Below are positions 61,335 to 64,000 of a DNA stretch of 64,000 nucleotides, piece by piece. The notes under the pieces were generated by a model, which worked only from the letters and a program-made list of their open reading frames with translations, searched no databases and was not told the origin of the DNA. How positions within the stretch are numbered: the first letter of the stretch is position 1; each line of letters begins with the position of its first letter. Origin of the DNA: Syncephalis fuscata (lineage: Eukaryota; Zoopagomycota; Zoopagomycetes; Zoopagales; Piptocephalidaceae); the NCBI GenBank assembly GCA_025786725.1, contig JAHLTZ010000014.1:1-64000 (forward strand), read 5' to 3'. The position numbers and the translations under genes were made by a program.

Positions 61335-61690
61335 ATGATGAATCTTTTAAACTTTGATATTACTCACCACCTAGTTCTATATTTAATAGAAAGAAAGTGT
61401 GTTCAATTACGTCAATATTGTAAATTTAGCCATTCGATACCCAAATCACATTAAGTTGCTAGTAAATTGTTAATAAAGGCATAAATATATGATAATAGTG
61501 TGAAATAATCCAATATATTTTAATCTAATACTAACGACACAGTAATGAGGCAATTAAATAGATCAGCGATATTATATTAGTACTTGTGGTCAATAGCTAT
61601 ATAAATACACCATGATTATTCTACAATAAATAATATATATATATATATTACACAGCCAAACATTAAATATTCTCAAATAAAAATTATTAT

Positions 61691-63752
61691 TTAGAACATG
61701 TAAGCTTTGTATACACGCCTATCATTTTCATCAACTCTACCAATAGCAACATTTGATACTGTATATTCAGATGCTTTCCAAACACTACCTTCATTTGATA
61801 GTAATAAATGTGCTGTATCACTGAGTCTTAGTGGCTTATATTTTTTGGCGTCTTCAGTTTGTCTGCTAATAAGGCGTGTTGGAGGGTCGTATATACGGCC
61901 AGTGCGCATATCAATAAACCAGTTTTTTCTGCGTGCTGAATCAAACAATCCACATAATGATCCAAGAAAGGGAGTAAGTGTTGAGTAATATAGACAAGCG
62001 ATTGAACGCAGTAGACTTCCGTCGTGAGCATTCAAAACATCAAATGTTTCTTCATTCCGACACGATCAGCTTTTCACTGTATAAGTTTGTAATACGATCG
62101 CCATTTATAAGCCTGCTCCACAGTATACGTCCTTGGTCAGCACTATCAATTGGCAATACTCGACCGTAATCTCTGGCATCAAATATTGATTGTGCTGAAG
62201 CATTCAGTGAAACTTTCCTAACACAAATAGTGACAATGTGGCACTGAATTTACCACCTACAAAACGTTTTAAATGATTTTCTTTGTCAAATATAATGATT
62301 AAACACATCTTTCTGTATAAGTTAAAGCTCAATTACGCCGTCCGGACAATATGGAATGGTGATTTGATCAGATAGTATTTTTTGACATTGAGATTGACCT
62401 TTTGCGCATCAAATACTTCCCATTGGATGCGTGTTGCTTGATTGCCATTGTCAACAGCGTGTAGATTTGGAGTATCGGTGGTCGTAGAATCAGTAGTAGA
62501 CTTTTTAGAGTTGGATATCATTGTCCATATAATAAATTGACATTGACTGTAAGAAGCAAACTGAATACAGGCTGGCGAGAGACAATTATCATATTCTGGA
62601 CTTCTATCCACTGGTTTCCGTCTAAATCAAATAAATAATATTTGTAATATGAATTTTTCCTATAGCTAGTGTTTAAAAGTACCCAATCATGATAAGAAGT
62701 AGACAAATTAAGTATATCTATTCTTTTTCTATCCCTAATTTGGAGTTAAGATAAATGATATTAGGTGGTGAATTGCCAGCAACAGGCCACACTAAAAGAG
62801 CCCGTCGTTTTTTAAACTCTCGTTTAGTTGAAGGCGTAGTGGCCGATGAACCCGTAGAATGCTCGTCTAAAGCATTAGAAGCTTTAGATTTATTCTCTTT
62901 AATGTACTGTGCCTCCATTTCAGCTACATTTGCTATTGTTGATGTTAATATATGGCTAATATAATCATTAGCATTGATAATCATTACTTACTTACTGGTT
63001 CGCCAATATCTATTAACTTGACATCACTATATGTATATATAAAAACATTACCCACAACAAATCGACGTGTTCCATAAAAAATACTAAATAAACTTTTTTA
63101 CAAAATAACAATGGTGCTGAAGGCATAGTCAGTTTTTTCCAGGTCAGTTCTTCTTTGTTGTGTCCATTTTTCTTATTAAATATATTATGCCAAATTAACC
63201 ACAATTCTGGTGCATCTCTATTTCCCCTTAGTGCATACCAAGGATTGACGCTTCTCAGCGCCGCTTGAGCGTGCTCACTAGTCGGCAACTGACACGTCCG
63301 TTTTTTGAATCGGCCCATCATAAAGTTGCGATTAGTCTGTCGACGTCTTTGATAAGCATAAAACCATTTGGTGGTTTCAAAATTAGGTGCTAACGGCAAA
63401 TGACTATTAGCTGATGTATATTCATTATCGGCATTATCAACAGTTGCAACAGCAGACAATAATAAATGTACCCGGCCTGCTTGATTTACACTGAGTGTAG
63501 ATTTTTCAATTCTGATGTAGGATTGATATCCAGATTATACCATGTAAGCCAGTCTTGTTCGCGTCGATCACCTAGACAAAACTTTTGTCTATATTGTCGC
63601 TCCCAATAATCGGGTTGGTCAACTATTATTTTATAAATATGTCGACAGCAGGTGGCAAAAAGCACCAGTTTTTTCCCTTCCATAAAACGACACAAATACA
63701 GCAAGGTATCATGGTTTTGCCAAAAGTGTTCACTATGTGTACCCAAAGACAT
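61691..63752 (-). pseudogene. F-box-like protein, copy D (inverted, disabled)
   Basis: Reverse-strand copy of the A-C gene from the MSLGTHSEHF start at 63752 to the stop at 61691-61693. It retains the CAA that is TAA in copies A and B. Its own lesions are single lost bases near 63510, 63090, 62737 and 62600 and others further on, so the frame breaks at least four times. The 3' flank to about 61335 is also duplicated. It groups with copy C by substitutions such as AAAGCTTCTAATG. Confidence 0.78.
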
Positions 63753-64000
63753 AGTTGAACAGCAATAGTTGCTAAAAAGTACTACGTAGTAGATAGGAAA
63801 ACAGTGTTGGATGCAAGTAGAAAGAAAAGGCCTTGTAAGAATGCTGTTTGGATTAGTCTATCTACAATGGTTACACGATTGCATGTATTTACTAAATGTG
63901 TTTGATCTACTTTTGTTTTATTTATAAGAGTAATTCAAAAATTACATACTAGCACAATGAATTACCAATAAATACTAAACAAGGCTTTAATATGGCAATA
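63753..64000 (-). repeat. Upstream flank of F-box copy D
   Basis: Inverted duplicate of the 250 bp immediately before copies B and C, continuing beyond the window edge. Confidence 0.85.

Overview
The window is nuclear DNA of a fungus, most likely an early-diverging one. It is AT-rich, its genes are split by many short GT-AG introns (about 45-85 nt), it has a fused HIS7 gene and a small mitochondrial-type protein of a fungus-only family, and its RAD2 gene keeps a U12-type AT-AC intron. Ascomycetes and basidiomycetes mostly lack minor introns, so a Mucoromycota- or Zoopagomycota-like source is favoured. I cannot name the species.

Layout: (1) 1-8.4 kb: an F-box pseudogene cut by the window edge, then OMA1 (+) converging on RAD2/XPG (-). 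(2) 8.4-13.1 kb: a gene-poor stretch with two ~790-bp inverted repeat arms, each holding a decayed C-terminal part of a Fanzor/TnpB-like nuclease. (3) 13.1-17.4 kb: the most remarkable locus, a small secreted-peptide gene. A signal-peptide exon ending in Arg-Arg is followed by 34 consecutive microexons. Thirty-three are exactly 3 nt and one is 6 nt, and they lie in an 81-bp tandem repeat in which every unit is a canonical intron. Spliced in the phase set by exon 1, they give a 35-residue mature peptide with six cysteines and a stop codon formed at the last junction. A tRNA-derived SINE sits inside one intron; removing it and one 8-bp target duplication restores the 81-bp spacing exactly. (4) 18.1-21.5 kb: F-box pseudogene copy B. 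(5) 21.7-27.5 kb: housekeeping block of KTI12 (-), RAI1/DXO (-), HIS7 (+) and a fungal mitochondrial-type small protein (-). (6) 27.5-43.9 kb: repeat-rich DNA with F-box copies C (broken) and E (divergent, intact), a decayed repeat-containing gene, a candidate structured RNA and dispersed repeats. (7) 44-50 kb: a C2H2 zinc-finger transcription factor behind a gene-free leader of about 3.8 kb. (8) 50.7-60.3 kb: two paralogous ABCG half-transporters facing away from each other around a PP2A catalytic subunit gene. (9) 61.3-64 kb: F-box pseudogene copy D (-).

The housekeeping genes act independently: mitochondrial quality control, nucleotide excision repair, tRNA wobble modification, RNA decapping and 5'-end surveillance, histidine synthesis and protein dephosphorylation. 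The accessory part is shaped by segmental duplication of the F-box locus, dispersed AT-rich repeats and decayed mobile elements. Several otherwise well-preserved genes (HIS7 and both ABC transporters) carry single-base frameshifts. Either assembly errors are present or decay is very recent, so the pseudogene calls resting only on 1-nt indels carry that caveat. All calls come from reading the sequence; no database search was possible.
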